From an uncultured Lachnospiraceae bacterium (lineage in GTDB: Bacteria; Bacillota; Clostridia; Lachnospirales; Lachnospiraceae), in NCBI GenBank assembly GCA_949051815.1, contig CARQVR010000016.1, positions 1-58,530 on the forward strand: DNA of 58,530 nucleotides, given 5' to 3'. Position numbers and translations under genes: made by a program. The notes beneath the pieces are model-generated. The model was not told where the DNA came from. It ran no database searches and was given only the letters and a program-made list of their open reading frames with translations. This document shows positions 1 through 7,731 of this stretch, in pieces. Positions within the stretch are counted from its first letter, which is position 1; each line of letters begins with the position of its first letter.

Positions 1-976
1 TCTCTTCCTTCTGGTTCAGCCAGCACTGGGTATAGTGCACGTCGCCGAATGTGGTAACAGGCGGCATTTCCCGCAGACAGATATGCATGGCCGCGTCGCA
101 GCGGGGCGCGAAAGGACAGCCCGCAGGCGGATTCAGCATATCCACCGGCGTTCCCTCGATGGGAACCAGCCTCTCATGCTCTTTCGTGTCCAGTCTTGGA
201 ATGGACCGGATCAGTCCCTTCGTGTACTCGTGCTTCGGATGATAGAAAATATCGTCCGTGGTGCCATACTCAATGATTCTGCCCGCATACATAACCGCGA
301 TGCGCTCGCACATGCTGGCCACCACGCCCAGATCATGGGTGATCATAATGATCGCCATACCGAGCTTGTCCTTAAGCTCCATCATCAGCTCTAAAATCTG
401 CGCCTGAATCGTCACGTCCAGCGCCGTGGTCGGCTCGTCCGCAATCAAAAGTTTCGGCTCGCAGGCCAGCGCGATGGCGATCATCACGCGCTGCCGCATA
501 CCGCCCGAAAGCTCGTGCGGATACTGTTTTAAACGCTTGTCCGGCTCATTGATGCCCACCAGCTCCAGAAGCTCTCTGGCCCGTTCCTTCGCCTGCTGCT
601 TCGTCTTATCCGTGTGGAGCCGGATCACCTCGGTAATCTGATTGCCGATGGTGTAGACCGGATTCAGGCTGGTCATCGGGTCCTGAAAAATAATGGAAAT
701 CTCATTTCCACGGAATTTTCGTATTTCTTTCTCGGTCATCTTCTCTACCTGATGCCCGTTAAAATGCAGTTCACCGCCGAGGAGTTTCCCCGGGTGGGCG
801 GTAAGTCCCATCAGGCTGTACGCCGTCACCGACTTGCCGGAACCGCTCTCTCCCACGATTCCCAAGACCTCTCCCTCCTTCAGACGGATGGAGACATCGT
901 TTAACGCCTTAACCTCTCCGGCGGGCGTGAAGAAAGAAAGCCGTTCGTTTTTGACATCTACCAGATATTCTCCCAT
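1..976 (-). CDS. oppD: Oligopeptide ABC transporter ATP-binding protein OppD (3' end cut by window)
   Basis: ATPase subunit that powers peptide import on the cytoplasmic face of the OppBC channel. Translating the minus strand from the ATG at 974-976 gives an open frame to the window edge, about 325 residues. The Walker A motif GESGSGKS lies at residues 42-49, the ABC signature LSGGMRQR near 155, Walker B LLIADEPTTALD just after, and an H-loop HDLGVV. The C-terminal oligopeptide/dipeptide domain is visible with its Cys motif CPFAPRCDAAMHIC. The start has an AGGAGGGG ribosome binding site a few bases upstream. It follows oppC by 22 bases in the order oppB-oppC-oppD. Only the last few residues are likely missing. 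Substrate could be oligo- or dipeptides (DppD); the sequence cannot tell. Confidence 0.95.
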   Translation of the reverse strand, partial: MGEYLVDVKNERLSFFTPAGEVKALNDVSIRLKEGEVLGIVGESGSGKSVTAYSLMGLTAHPGKLLGGELHFNGHQVEKMTEKEIRKFRGNEISIIFQDPMTSLNPVYTIGNQITEVIRLHTDKTKQQAKERARELLELVGINEPDKRLKQYPHELSGGMRQRVMIAIALACEPKLLIADEPTTALDVTIQAQILELMMELKDKLGMAIIMITHDLGVVASMCERIAVMYAGRIIEYGTTDDIFYHPKHEYTKGLIRSIPRLDTKEHERLVPIEGTPVDMLNPPAGCPFAPRCDAAMHICLREMPPVTTFGDVHYTQCWLNQKEE

Positions 977-998
977 TCTTTCGATCCCCTCCTGTTTT

Positions 999-2045
999 CT
1001 AGTTTTTCAGCTTCGGGTCAAAGGCGTCTCTGAGGCCGTCCCCGAGCAGGTTAAAGCTTAAGATTATCAGACTGATCAGCACCGCCGGAATAAACAGCAG
1101 ATACGGATAGGTATTGATGCCGTTTAGCGCGTCGCTGGCAAGGCTTCCCAGCGAAGGCAGGGGTACCGCCACACCCATTCCAAGGAAGCTTAAGAAGCTC
1201 TCCGTAAAGATGGAGGAGGGAATCTGCAAGGTCGTCGTCACAATCAGGGTGCCGATACAGTTGGTCAGCAGATGCTTCCTGATAATCCTGCCGTTGCCAA
1301 CGCCCAAAGCCCTCGCCGCCGTGACATACTCGCTCTCCTTTAACATAAGAACCTGGCTTCTGACCATTCTGGCCATGCCCACCCAGTAGAGCAGAGCGAA
1401 TACCACGAAAATACTGACCAGATTTTCTCCCACCGTATTGAGCCAGTGGAAGCCCGGCACCGTGGCCAGCCTGCCCAAAGGATCCTTTAAGGCAAAGGAA
1501 AGCAGTACAATCAGCAGAATGTCGGGAATCGTGTAGATGATATCCACAATCCGCATCATCACCAGATCCACCCAACCGCCAAAGAAAGCGGCGATGGAGC
1601 CGTATGCGGAACCGATAATCAGAATAATGCCCGTCGCAACCAGACCCACCAGCAGGGAAATGCGGCTTCCCATCATCACGCGGATGGCATAATCACGGCC
1701 CATCTTATCCGTACCGAAAACATGGGGGAAGACTTTCTCTCCCGCATCGATTCTTGCCTGCTCCTCAGCCGAATATTCCATCGGCGCAAGACTGTTCGCT
1801 CCCTTGATCTGATCCTTATAGCTGTAAGGATAGAACATCGGAACGATGAAGGAAAAGATCATAACCAGCACGATCACCACCAGGGACACCATAGCCACCT
1901 TGTTCCTGCGCAGACGGCGCATACCGTCCTTCCAGAAACTCACGCTCTCACGCATGATGACCTGACTCTGTTTCTCCTCCTCCGAAGCCGGCAGAAAATC
2001 TTCCGGCCTGAGTTTTAACTGAAAACTTAAGGGATTCTCTTTCAT
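999..2045 (-). CDS. oppC: Oligopeptide ABC transporter permease OppC
   Basis: Second membrane subunit of a peptide importer. The 348-residue product has the OppC layout: a cytoplasmic N-terminal segment, one membrane helix near residues 50-70, a soluble stretch with the OppC-typical HVFGTDKMGRD motif, then five further helices with the EAA loop contacting the ATPase. The open frame reaches upstream to an ATG at 2129 that overlaps the oppB stop as ATGA, but that ATG lacks a clear ribosome binding site. The ATG at 2045 follows GAAAGG and gives the usual N-terminus (MKENPLSFQ), so I prefer it; the longer form of 376 residues (999-2129) stays possible through translational coupling. Confidence 0.93.
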   Translation of the reverse strand: MKENPLSFQLKLRPEDFLPASEEEKQSQVIMRESVSFWKDGMRRLRRNKVAMVSLVVIVLVMIFSFIVPMFYPYSYKDQIKGANSLAPMEYSAEEQARIDAGEKVFPHVFGTDKMGRDYAIRVMMGSRISLLVGLVATGIILIIGSAYGSIAAFFGGWVDLVMMRIVDIIYTIPDILLIVLLSFALKDPLGRLATVPGFHWLNTVGENLVSIFVVFALLYWVGMARMVRSQVLMLKESEYVTAARALGVGNGRIIRKHLLTNCIGTLIVTTTLQIPSSIFTESFLSFLGMGVAVPLPSLGSLASDALNGINTYPYLLFIPAVLISLIILSFNLLGDGLRDAFDPKLKN

Positions 2046-2125
2046 TGTAGTATCATACCTTTCTTTTATATCTGCCAGTATCACGGATTGCTCCACTGCT
2101 GCGCAATTCCCGCACTCCTGTGATA

Positions 2126-3043
2126 TCATTTTAACTTAATTCTCGGGTCAACCAGCTTGTAGACGATATCCACAACCACATTCATCACGATCACGAGCGT
2201 TGCGAGAAAGATCGTCGTTCCCATAATCAGGGTATAGTCACGCCCGTTGATGGCCTTGATAAATTCTCCGCCCAGTCCCGGGATGACAAAGATCTTCTCC
2301 ACCACGAAGCTGCCTGTGATGGTGTAAGCTAACATGGGGCCCACATAGGTGACTACCGGCAGAATCGCGTTTCGCAGCGCGTGTTTAAAGAGAATTTTTC
2401 CGCCTGCCAGTCCTTTGGCTCTGGCCGTGCGCATATAATCCTGTCCGAGCACATCCAGCATGGAGGAACGCATCAGACGCATAATATAGGCCGTGGGATA
2501 GAAAGACAGGGCGATCACCGGCATCACATAATGCTTCGCACTCTCCAGGCCCATGGTCGGCAGAAGCCCCAGCTTAACGCCCACAAAATACATGAGCACC
2601 GTACAGATCACGAAGCTGGGCACCGCGATGCCGCATGTCGCAATCACGCTGATGATGCTGTCCGCCGGCTTTCCCCTCTTTAAGGCAGCGATACTGCCAA
2701 GCGGGATACCCAGAATCAGCGCCACCAGCACGGATATACCGCCGACTCTCGCGGACACCGGAAATTTCATGGAAATGATAGACATGACGGTACGGCCTCT
2801 CTGTTTCAGGCTGTCTCCGAAATCCCCATGGAGCGCCCCCATCATATAATTCACGTAGCGCTGGGACATAGGCTTATCCAGTCCGTACTTCGCCTCCAGC
2901 GCCGCCTGCGCCTGGGGGCTGATCGCCTTCTCCGACAAAAACGGGCCGCCGGGCACCAGGTTCATCAGAAAAAAGGTGAGTGTGGCAACCGCCCAGATCG
3001 TCACGACCGCCAGCAAAATTCTCTTCACAATGTACTTAAACAT
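2126..3043 (-). CDS. oppB: Oligopeptide ABC transporter permease OppB
   Basis: First membrane subunit of the peptide importer. The 305-residue product starts MFKYIVKRIL with the N-terminal helix typical of OppB/DppB, then GGPF, a soluble loop, five more hydrophobic segments and the EAA loop around ARAKGL. The ATG at 3043 has AAGGAG about 8 bases upstream; an in-frame start 33 bases further up has no such site. No substrate-binding protein (OppA) is visible upstream, where tex lies instead, so the binding protein is either after oppD/oppF outside the window or unlinked. The 125-base spacer to tex holds no clear promoter. Confidence 0.93.
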   Translation of the reverse strand: MFKYIVKRILLAVVTIWAVATLTFFLMNLVPGGPFLSEKAISPQAQAALEAKYGLDKPMSQRYVNYMMGALHGDFGDSLKQRGRTVMSIISMKFPVSARVGGISVLVALILGIPLGSIAALKRGKPADSIISVIATCGIAVPSFVICTVLMYFVGVKLGLLPTMGLESAKHYVMPVIALSFYPTAYIMRLMRSSMLDVLGQDYMRTARAKGLAGGKILFKHALRNAILPVVTYVGPMLAYTITGSFVVEKIFVIPGLGGEFIKAINGRDYTLIMGTTIFLATLVIVMNVVVDIVYKLVDPRIKLK

Positions 3044-3168
3044 GACTAAACTCCTTTTCTTACACTCTGCTGCCATTCACGCCCCGCACCGGATTTCACA
3101 TTCCTTTACCGGGCTTTGGGGTGAACGGCTTTTTCTTACATTCCGCGGCTTACCACCGGCTTGATCCG

Positions 3169-5532
3169 CTACTTTTTCGCCGGTGCGCTCTCCCTGCCGA
3201 TTTTCATGGTCAGACCGATGCGCTTCTTCGGCACATCCACCGTGAGCACCTGCACATCCACAATATCTCCCACACTGACCGCCTCCAGCGGATGTTTGAT
3301 GTAGCGGTCCGTAATCTGCGAGATATGTACCAGTCCGTCCTGATGTACGCCGATATCCACGAATACGCCGAAGTCGATTACATTTCTGACCGTCCCTTTC
3401 AGGATCATGCCGGGTTTTAAATCCTTCATATCTAAAACGTCGCTTCTAAGGATCGGCGCGGGCATGTCGTCTCTCGGATCGCGGGCCGGTTTTTCCAGTT
3501 CGGTCAAAATATCTGTCAGTGTGATTTCCCCGATTCCAAGCTCCTCAGCCAGCTTTTTCTTATCCTTGACCCGCTTTGCCAGATTGCTCACCGCAGTCTG
3601 TCCGGAGCCGGAACTTGTGACATTTGTGTCATTTTCTTCCACTGCCATATCCACGCCGCCAAGAGCCGCCGCGAGGGCTTTCCCCATGGCTGTGTCCGTG
3701 TTGCGGATCACCGGCTTTTTCGGGCGGGGCTTTTTCTCCTTCGCGGGAGCCGGTTTCTTCACCGCCGCCTTCTTCTGCGCCTCCTTCACATCCTCCATAG
3801 TCAGTCCCAGCTTCTCCATCAGCTTCCCGGCCGCCTCATAGGATTCCGGGTGCACGCTGGTGGCGTCTAACGGGTTATCGCCGTCCGTAATGCGCATGAA
3901 ACCGGCACACTGTTCAAATGCCTTCGGCCCCAGCTTGGCCACCTTGAGAAGCTGTTTTCTGTTAGAAAAGCGGCCGTTCGTCTCCCGGTATTCCACGATA
4001 TTTCTGGCGATCACTTTGGTCACACCGGAGACATACTCGAGGAGAGACGCGGAAGCGGTGTTCAGATCCACGCCGACCCGGTTCACACTGTCCTCCACAA
4101 CGCCGCCAAGGGCCTCGCTCAGTTTCTTCTGGTTCATGTCGTGCTGATACTGCCCCACACCGATGGATTTCGGATCGATCTTCACAAGCTCCGCCAGCGG
4201 ATCCTGCAGTCTTCTGGCGATGGAAGCTGCGCTCCTTTGTCCCACGTCAAATTCCGGGAACTCCTCCGTGGCCAGCTTGCTCGCGGAATAGACGGAGGCG
4301 CCCGCCTCGTTCACGATCACATACTGCACCGGCACATCCAGCTCTTTAATCAGCTCCACAATCACCTGCTCGGACTCTCTTGACGCCGTGCCGTTTCCAA
4401 CGGAAATCAGGGAAACGTTATATTTCTTAATCAGCTTTTTCAGCTCCGCCTTCGCCTGTTCCACCTTGTTCTGCGGCGCGGTCGGATAAATCACCTTCGT
4501 ATCGAGCACTTTTCCCGTCTCGTCCACCACAGCCAGCTTACAGCCCGTGCGGAAAGCGGGATCCCAGCCAAGCACCACCTTACCCTTGATGGGCGGCTGT
4601 AACAAAAGCTGCTCCAGATTTTTTCCGAAAACGGAAATAGCGCCGTCCTCCGCCTTCTCGGTGAGGTCGTTTCTGATCTCCCGCTCGATGGCGGGCGCAA
4701 TCAGTCTGTCATAACTGTCAGCGATTACTTCCTCCAGAATCGGAGATGTGACATGATTTTCATTTATTATAGTTTTGGTGCGCAGAAACTGCAGAATCCG
4801 CTCCTCGGGCGCCTCGATTTTCACTGTCAGGAATTTCTCGTTCTCGCCCCTGTTGATCGCCAGCACCCGGTGTCCCGCCACTTTGCAGACGGGTTCTTCA
4901 TATTGATAATACATCTCGTAAACGCTCTCGGCCTTCTCGTCCTTTGCGGCAGTTACGAGCTTTCCTTCCTTCATGGTCACGTCGCGGATATAGATGCGGT
5001 AATCCGCCTCGTCGGAAATCTGTTCCGCGATAATGTCTTTCGCCCCCTGCAGCGCCTCAGCCGCCGTCTTCACGGCCTTCGCCTCATCCTCGTCTTCATG
5101 GATGTACTTCGCCGCCTCTTCCTCTATCGGGGCCGTCGTCTCCTGCGCCAGTATAAACGCCGCAAGCGGCTCTAAGCCTTTCTCCTTCGCCACGCCCGCG
5201 CGTGTCTTTCTCTTCGGCCGGTAAGGGCGGTAAAGATCCTCCACTACCACCATGGTCTGCGCGGCCTCGATGCGCTCCCGAAGCTCATCGGTCAGCTTGC
5301 CCTGCTCTTCGATGCTGCCAAGAACCTGCGCCTTTTTCTCCTCCAGATTCCGCAGATAAGTAAGCCGCTCATGCAGATCTCTCAAAACTTCGTCGTTTAA
5401 GGAGCCTGTCATCTCCTTCCGGTAGCGGGCGATAAAAGGAATCGTGTTGCCCTCGTCAATCAGCGATACCGCCGCCTCCACCTGCCATTTTTCTACCTGT
5501 AATTCTTCTTTTAGTTTTAGTATAATGTCCAT
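3169..5532 (-). CDS. tex: Tex family RNA-binding transcription accessory protein
   Basis: Conserved bacterial nucleic-acid-binding protein related to eukaryotic Spt6. The 787-residue product has the Tex order: N-terminal helical region with IPFIARYRKEMTGSLND near residue 30, a YqgF-like nuclease-fold domain (VVLGWDPAFRTGCKLAVVD), helix-hairpin-helix motifs (GVGVDLNTAS and following) and a C-terminal S1 domain (LKPGMILKGTVRNVIDFG). Between the HhH part and S1 there is a Lys/Pro/Ala-rich linker (about residues 590-690) that makes it somewhat longer than many Tex proteins. The start at 5532 has GAGGGT upstream; the open frame extends 32 codons further without such support. A candidate promoter lies about 70 bases upstream. 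Confidence 0.95.
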   Translation of the reverse strand: MDIILKLKEELQVEKWQVEAAVSLIDEGNTIPFIARYRKEMTGSLNDEVLRDLHERLTYLRNLEEKKAQVLGSIEEQGKLTDELRERIEAAQTMVVVEDLYRPYRPKRKTRAGVAKEKGLEPLAAFILAQETTAPIEEEAAKYIHEDEDEAKAVKTAAEALQGAKDIIAEQISDEADYRIYIRDVTMKEGKLVTAAKDEKAESVYEMYYQYEEPVCKVAGHRVLAINRGENEKFLTVKIEAPEERILQFLRTKTIINENHVTSPILEEVIADSYDRLIAPAIEREIRNDLTEKAEDGAISVFGKNLEQLLLQPPIKGKVVLGWDPAFRTGCKLAVVDETGKVLDTKVIYPTAPQNKVEQAKAELKKLIKKYNVSLISVGNGTASRESEQVIVELIKELDVPVQYVIVNEAGASVYSASKLATEEFPEFDVGQRSAASIARRLQDPLAELVKIDPKSIGVGQYQHDMNQKKLSEALGGVVEDSVNRVGVDLNTASASLLEYVSGVTKVIARNIVEYRETNGRFSNRKQLLKVAKLGPKAFEQCAGFMRITDGDNPLDATSVHPESYEAAGKLMEKLGLTMEDVKEAQKKAAVKKPAPAKEKKPRPKKPVIRNTDTAMGKALAAALGGVDMAVEENDTNVTSSGSGQTAVSNLAKRVKDKKKLAEELGIGEITLTDILTELEKPARDPRDDMPAPILRSDVLDMKDLKPGMILKGTVRNVIDFGVFVDIGVHQDGLVHISQITDRYIKHPLEAVSVGDIVDVQVLTVDVPKKRIGLTMKIGRESAPAKK

Positions 5533-5598
5533 AAGTACCCTCTTCTTTATCGCTTCATCACGCCAAAGTATACATGCATTCTTTAGCCTAACGTTTTT

Positions 5599-5604
5599 AT
5601 TATA
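5599..5604 (-). promoter_or_regulatory. Candidate -10 box upstream of tex
   Basis: On the minus strand the sequence reads CTGTATAAT, a perfect TATAAT hexamer about 67 bases before the tex start codon. No good -35 hexamer is seen at 16-18 bases, so this is a weak call. The 252-base region 5533-5784 separates tex from the divergent plus-strand genes and holds no gene; it should carry promoters for both sides. Confidence 0.35.
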
Positions 5605-5784
5605 CAGGATAAATCCAAATTCCGCCACAGGAAATGCATACCTAAATTAAGAAAAATATAAGAAAAATATTGTCCGCGCATGTGAAGCTATGGTTTTTTT
5701 CGGAAAAATATGCTAAACTATAGGAGATTATAAGTAACAGAAGTCTTGCAGACATGGTTTTGCAGATTCCGGCATGGAGGTATT

Positions 5785-6309
5785 ATGGACTATCAGCCAA
5801 ATAATCCGCAGGGCGGACCCGGCGGCGGTTACAATCCTTACAACAATAATCCGTATGGCAGCGGCCCTTACAACAATAATAACCCGTATAATAACAACCA
5901 GTACAATCCTTACGGCGCGCCTTTACAGCCTGTCCCCATGAAAACCAGAGGCGACGGTATGGCCACCGCCTCGATGATTCTGGGTGTTATCACGCTTGGC
6001 AGTCTTTTACTTTTGAGACTGTCCCTGCCCTTTCTTCTGGGCGGCGTCGGCATAGTGCTCGCAATCCTCTCAAAGGGCGGCGCGAGGAAAATGACCGGCA
6101 AGGCGAAGGCGGGCATGGCGTGCTGTATTACCGGACTTGTGCTGGACGTGGTGCTGTGCGTTTCCGCTGTCTGGCTGGTGTTTTCCCTTCCCCGGCTTTC
6201 CCCGGAACTGACCGAAGAGGTCAACAAAGTCTGCGAGGAAAAATACGGTATCTCTTACTATGAGATGATGGACGAAATCTACGATATGTGGGATGAAGAA
6301 TTTGAATAA
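5785..6309 (+). CDS. DUF4190-like small membrane protein with Asn/Tyr/Gly/Pro-rich N-terminus
   Basis: Unknown function. The 174-residue product begins with about 45 residues of low-complexity Asn-Pro-Tyr-Gly repeats, then MKTRGDGMATASMILGV, the usual opening of DUF4190-type two-helix membrane proteins, with hydrophobic segments at roughly residues 53-90 and 107-133. A short acidic tail (MWDEEFE) closes it. The start at 5785 has GGAGG four bases upstream; an in-frame ATG 13 codons earlier has none. It is first in a plus-strand trio with the next two genes and sits 33 bases before the second. The N/P/Y-rich head is common in clostridial membrane proteins of unknown role. Confidence 0.8.
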   Translation: MDYQPNNPQGGPGGGYNPYNNNPYGSGPYNNNNPYNNNQYNPYGAPLQPVPMKTRGDGMATASMILGVITLGSLLLLRLSLPFLLGGVGIVLAILSKGGARKMTGKAKAGMACCITGLVLDVVLCVSAVWLVFSLPRLSPELTEEVNKVCEEKYGISYYEMMDEIYDMWDEEFE

Positions 6310-6342
6310 ATCAGTTTATTTTGAGAAGAAAGGCAGGATAAC

Positions 6343-6885
6343 ATGATGACGATCTCTCCGATTATGGGAACTTCCAATTATATTCCTTATACTTCCGGCT
6401 CCCGCGGGGCAGAAGCCGCCGCGCAGAATATGCCCGGTTCCCCGCAGGCGTCCGAAGACGGCCGCGTTATCGTCCGCAATCCCGGCGAATCCACTGAAAA
6501 GCAGGCCGGAAAAAAATCCTCGCCCGCTGAGTGCGAGACGTGCAAAAACCGCAAATATCAGGACGGCTCCGACGAGGGGGACGTCTCCTTCAAAGCGCCC
6601 TCCCACATTGATCCCAAATCGGCGGCTTCCAAAGTAAGAAGCCACGAGCAGGAGCATGTGAGCAACGCTTACCAGAAAGCCGCCGAGAAAAACGGCAAGG
6701 TGGTTTCCTGCAATGTATCCATCCACACGGATATCTGCCCGGAGTGCGGCCGGACCTATGTATCAGGCGGCACCACCGCCACCCAGATCAAGTATTTCAA
6801 CGAGGAAAATCCTTACCAGAAAGATATGAAGTCCTCTGACGCGGCAAACAAATACCGCGGCATGAACTTCGATGAGGCAGTCTGA
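6343..6885 (+). CDS. SprA-related putative metalloprotease-like protein
   Basis: The 180-residue product carries SHEQEHV, an HExxH-type zinc-binding signature, at about residues 103-109, placed in the context RSHEQEHVSNAYQKA that is typical of the SprA-related family (PF12118). Two Cys pairs flank it: CETCKNR near 63 and CPECGRTY near 130, which could form a structural metal site. The family is annotated as putative metalloprotease-like; activity is not proven. No signal peptide is visible. It starts with two Met codons after AGGCAGGATAAC. The next gene begins one base after its stop codon, so translation is probably coupled. Confidence 0.75.
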   Translation: MMTISPIMGTSNYIPYTSGSRGAEAAAQNMPGSPQASEDGRVIVRNPGESTEKQAGKKSSPAECETCKNRKYQDGSDEGDVSFKAPSHIDPKSAASKVRSHEQEHVSNAYQKAAEKNGKVVSCNVSIHTDICPECGRTYVSGGTTATQIKYFNEENPYQKDMKSSDAANKYRGMNFDEAV

Positions 6886-6886
6886 C

Positions 6887-7627
6887 ATGAACCAGTTTAA
6901 ATCATCGGCAGAATTGAAAGCCAGCGCCAGAGAGCGTCTGCTCGGGCATTACGGCACGGTCATCGGCGCTTTTTTGTTAAACGGCGCCATTTCAGGCACA
7001 GCCACCATCGCCGTGAGTCTGGTCGTGGATCTCTCCACGATATCCGGCACGGTTCTCTACTACGCGATTATGTTTCTGGTTTCCGTGCTGACCGGACTGT
7101 TTACGTCGGGCAACGCCTACCTTTATTTAAAGCTGATCTGCGGCCATCCGGTCTCAGTGGCCGATCTGTTTTACGGGTTTCGGCTCTGCCCTGACAAAGC
7201 CGTCGCCATGCAGGCATGGATCGCCCTGATCACTTATATAGGGAGCCTGCCGCAGATTATTTTGAATTACCTGATGATGACAAATTTAAATCATCCGGAC
7301 CGGGCGATAAAGCTTATGCTGCCCTACGCCCTCTCCCTGATTCTGTCGGGAGTGATTACCGTCATGCTGACGCTTTTTTATGCACAGGCATTTTTCCTGC
7401 TCCACGATTTTCCGCAGTACACGGCTAAGGAGCTGCTGCGAAAAAGCCGGCGTCTCATGGTGCATCACAAGGGACGGCTCTTCTATCTCTATGTAAGTTT
7501 TCTTCCGCTCATGCTTCTCGGACTGTTATCCTGGGGACTCGCCCTGCTGTGGGTTATCCCCTATATATCCGCCACGGAAGCCGCGTTCTTTCTGGATCTG
7601 ATTCAGCATAATACGGAGGCCGCCTGA
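6887..7627 (+). CDS. DUF975 family membrane protein
   Basis: Integral membrane protein of 246 residues and unknown function. It opens with SSAELKASARERLLGHYGT, the soluble amphipathic start typical of DUF975 (PF06161), followed by four to six hydrophobic segments spread over residues 25-240. The start at 6887 follows GAGG by nine bases and comes right after the preceding stop. It is the last gene of the plus-strand trio; the stop codon lies in the loop of a terminator hairpin. Confidence 0.8.
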   Translation: MNQFKSSAELKASARERLLGHYGTVIGAFLLNGAISGTATIAVSLVVDLSTISGTVLYYAIMFLVSVLTGLFTSGNAYLYLKLICGHPVSVADLFYGFRLCPDKAVAMQAWIALITYIGSLPQIILNYLMMTNLNHPDRAIKLMLPYALSLILSGVITVMLTLFYAQAFFLLHDFPQYTAKELLRKSRRLMVHHKGRLFYLYVSFLPLMLLGLLSWGLALLWVIPYISATEAAFFLDLIQHNTEAA

Positions 7628-7640
7628 GAGCGGCCTTTTT
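7617..7640 (+). terminator. Rho-independent terminator overlapping the DUF975 stop codon
   Basis: Seven-pair stem AGGCCGC (7617-7623) and GCGGCCT (7630-7636), six-base loop, then a run of five T. It ends the plus-strand trio. Confidence 0.75.
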
Positions 7641-7678
7641 ACTTTAACAGGAAAGTGCGACTGCATAAATCATTGAAG

Positions 7679-7727
7679 GAGAATGCGAAGCATTCTCTGA
7701 ATCGAGCGTGCCGACGCTCGATTTTTT
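7679..7727 (+). terminator. Double hairpin with T tract between the convergent genes
   Basis: First hairpin GAGAATGC (7679-7686) and GCATTCTC (7690-7697), loop GAA. Second hairpin of ten pairs, AATCGAGCGT (7700-7709) and ACGCTCGATT (7714-7723), loop GCCG, followed by T to 7727. The second is a strong intrinsic terminator for plus-strand transcription. It lies four bases from the end of the convergent LRR gene; read on the minus strand the first hairpin lacks a T tract, so termination of the LRR gene there is uncertain. Confidence 0.75.
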
Positions 7728-7731
7728 GTAA

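Noticed and set aside
3044..3168. A terminator or promoter between tex and oppB
   Set aside because: No convincing hairpin with T tract and no -35/-10 pair was found; only a weak repeated TGTAAGAAAA stretch.
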